DNA from: Siphonodentalium dalli
Taxonomy: Eukaryota > Mollusca > Scaphopoda > Gadilida > Siphonodentaliidae
DNA: 64,000 nucleotides
Reading direction: 5' to 3'
NCBI GenBank assembly: GCA_032622095.1
Contig: CP136062.1
Coordinates: 18,915,739-18,979,738, forward strand
Below the pieces are notes generated by a model. The model searched no databases. It was not told the origin of the DNA and worked only from the letters and a program-made list of their open reading frames with translations. Below are positions 63,848-64,000 of the stretch, piece by piece. How positions within the stretch are numbered: the first letter of the stretch is position 1; the number at the start of each line of letters is the position of its first letter. The translations under genes were made by a program, and so were the position numbers.

Positions 63848-64000
63848 CCCCACCATCATCATAATACATCATAGTACATTATCAGGACCCACCATCATCA
63901 TAATACATCATAATACATCATAGTACATTAGCAGGACCCACCATCATCATAATACATCATAATACATTAGCAGGACCCACCATCATCATAATACATCATA
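63848..64000. repeat. 39-bp satellite resumes
   Basis: Same unit and orientation as 46604-55729, continuing past the window edge. Confidence 0.97.

Overview
This window reads as non-coding-rich nuclear DNA of an animal, most likely a marine invertebrate. The evidence is intron-split coding sequence with GT-AG splice sites, two intact endonuclease/reverse-transcriptase LINEs, many small inverted-repeat elements (MITEs), minisatellites and a long satellite. The phylum cannot be fixed from the sequence. No bacterial operon, rRNA, canonical tRNA gene or CRISPR array was seen.

The main host gene lies on the minus strand. Six exons between 46130 and 28628 encode about 236 residues of the C-terminal third of a lipoxygenase. 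Their phases agree at every junction. They carry the His and Asn iron ligands (H-A-G-V-N) and the C-terminal Ile ligand. The 5' exons (PLAT domain and the first two iron-ligand His) are not seen and should lie beyond 64000. A second possible host exon occupies 1-202 on the plus strand.

Layout. 1-28500 is gene-poor: an 85-bp array, foldback elements, a 2.5-kb inverted repeat (7468-9972), TA- and TTAA-flanked MITEs, several minisatellites and one LINE 3' fragment. 28555-46130 is the visible lipoxygenase gene; its introns hold a tRNA-like SINE, MITEs, a 32-bp array, a palindromic cassette and an antisense LINE (39160-43172). 46176-64000 is presumably still inside the same gene's next upstream intron. 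It is a 39-bp satellite of about 9 kb, broken by a full-length LINE (55730-63847). That LINE's ORF1 is itself split by a 1.26-kb inverted-repeat element flanked by 8-bp duplications.

One theme recurs: tandem arrays grow from functional edges. A 32-bp array repeats a lipoxygenase 5' splice site about 30 times. A 57-bp in-frame array repeats another. The last exon's 3' end is duplicated. A 24-bp array repeats the box A head of a SINE. At least two elements have terminal inverted repeats built of 16-bp tandem units, and the satellite appears to have grown from the end of an inverted-repeat element. A module of two 67-bp palindromes also recurs five times in three different flanking contexts. Repeat boundaries were read by eye and are approximate unless a target-site duplication fixes them.
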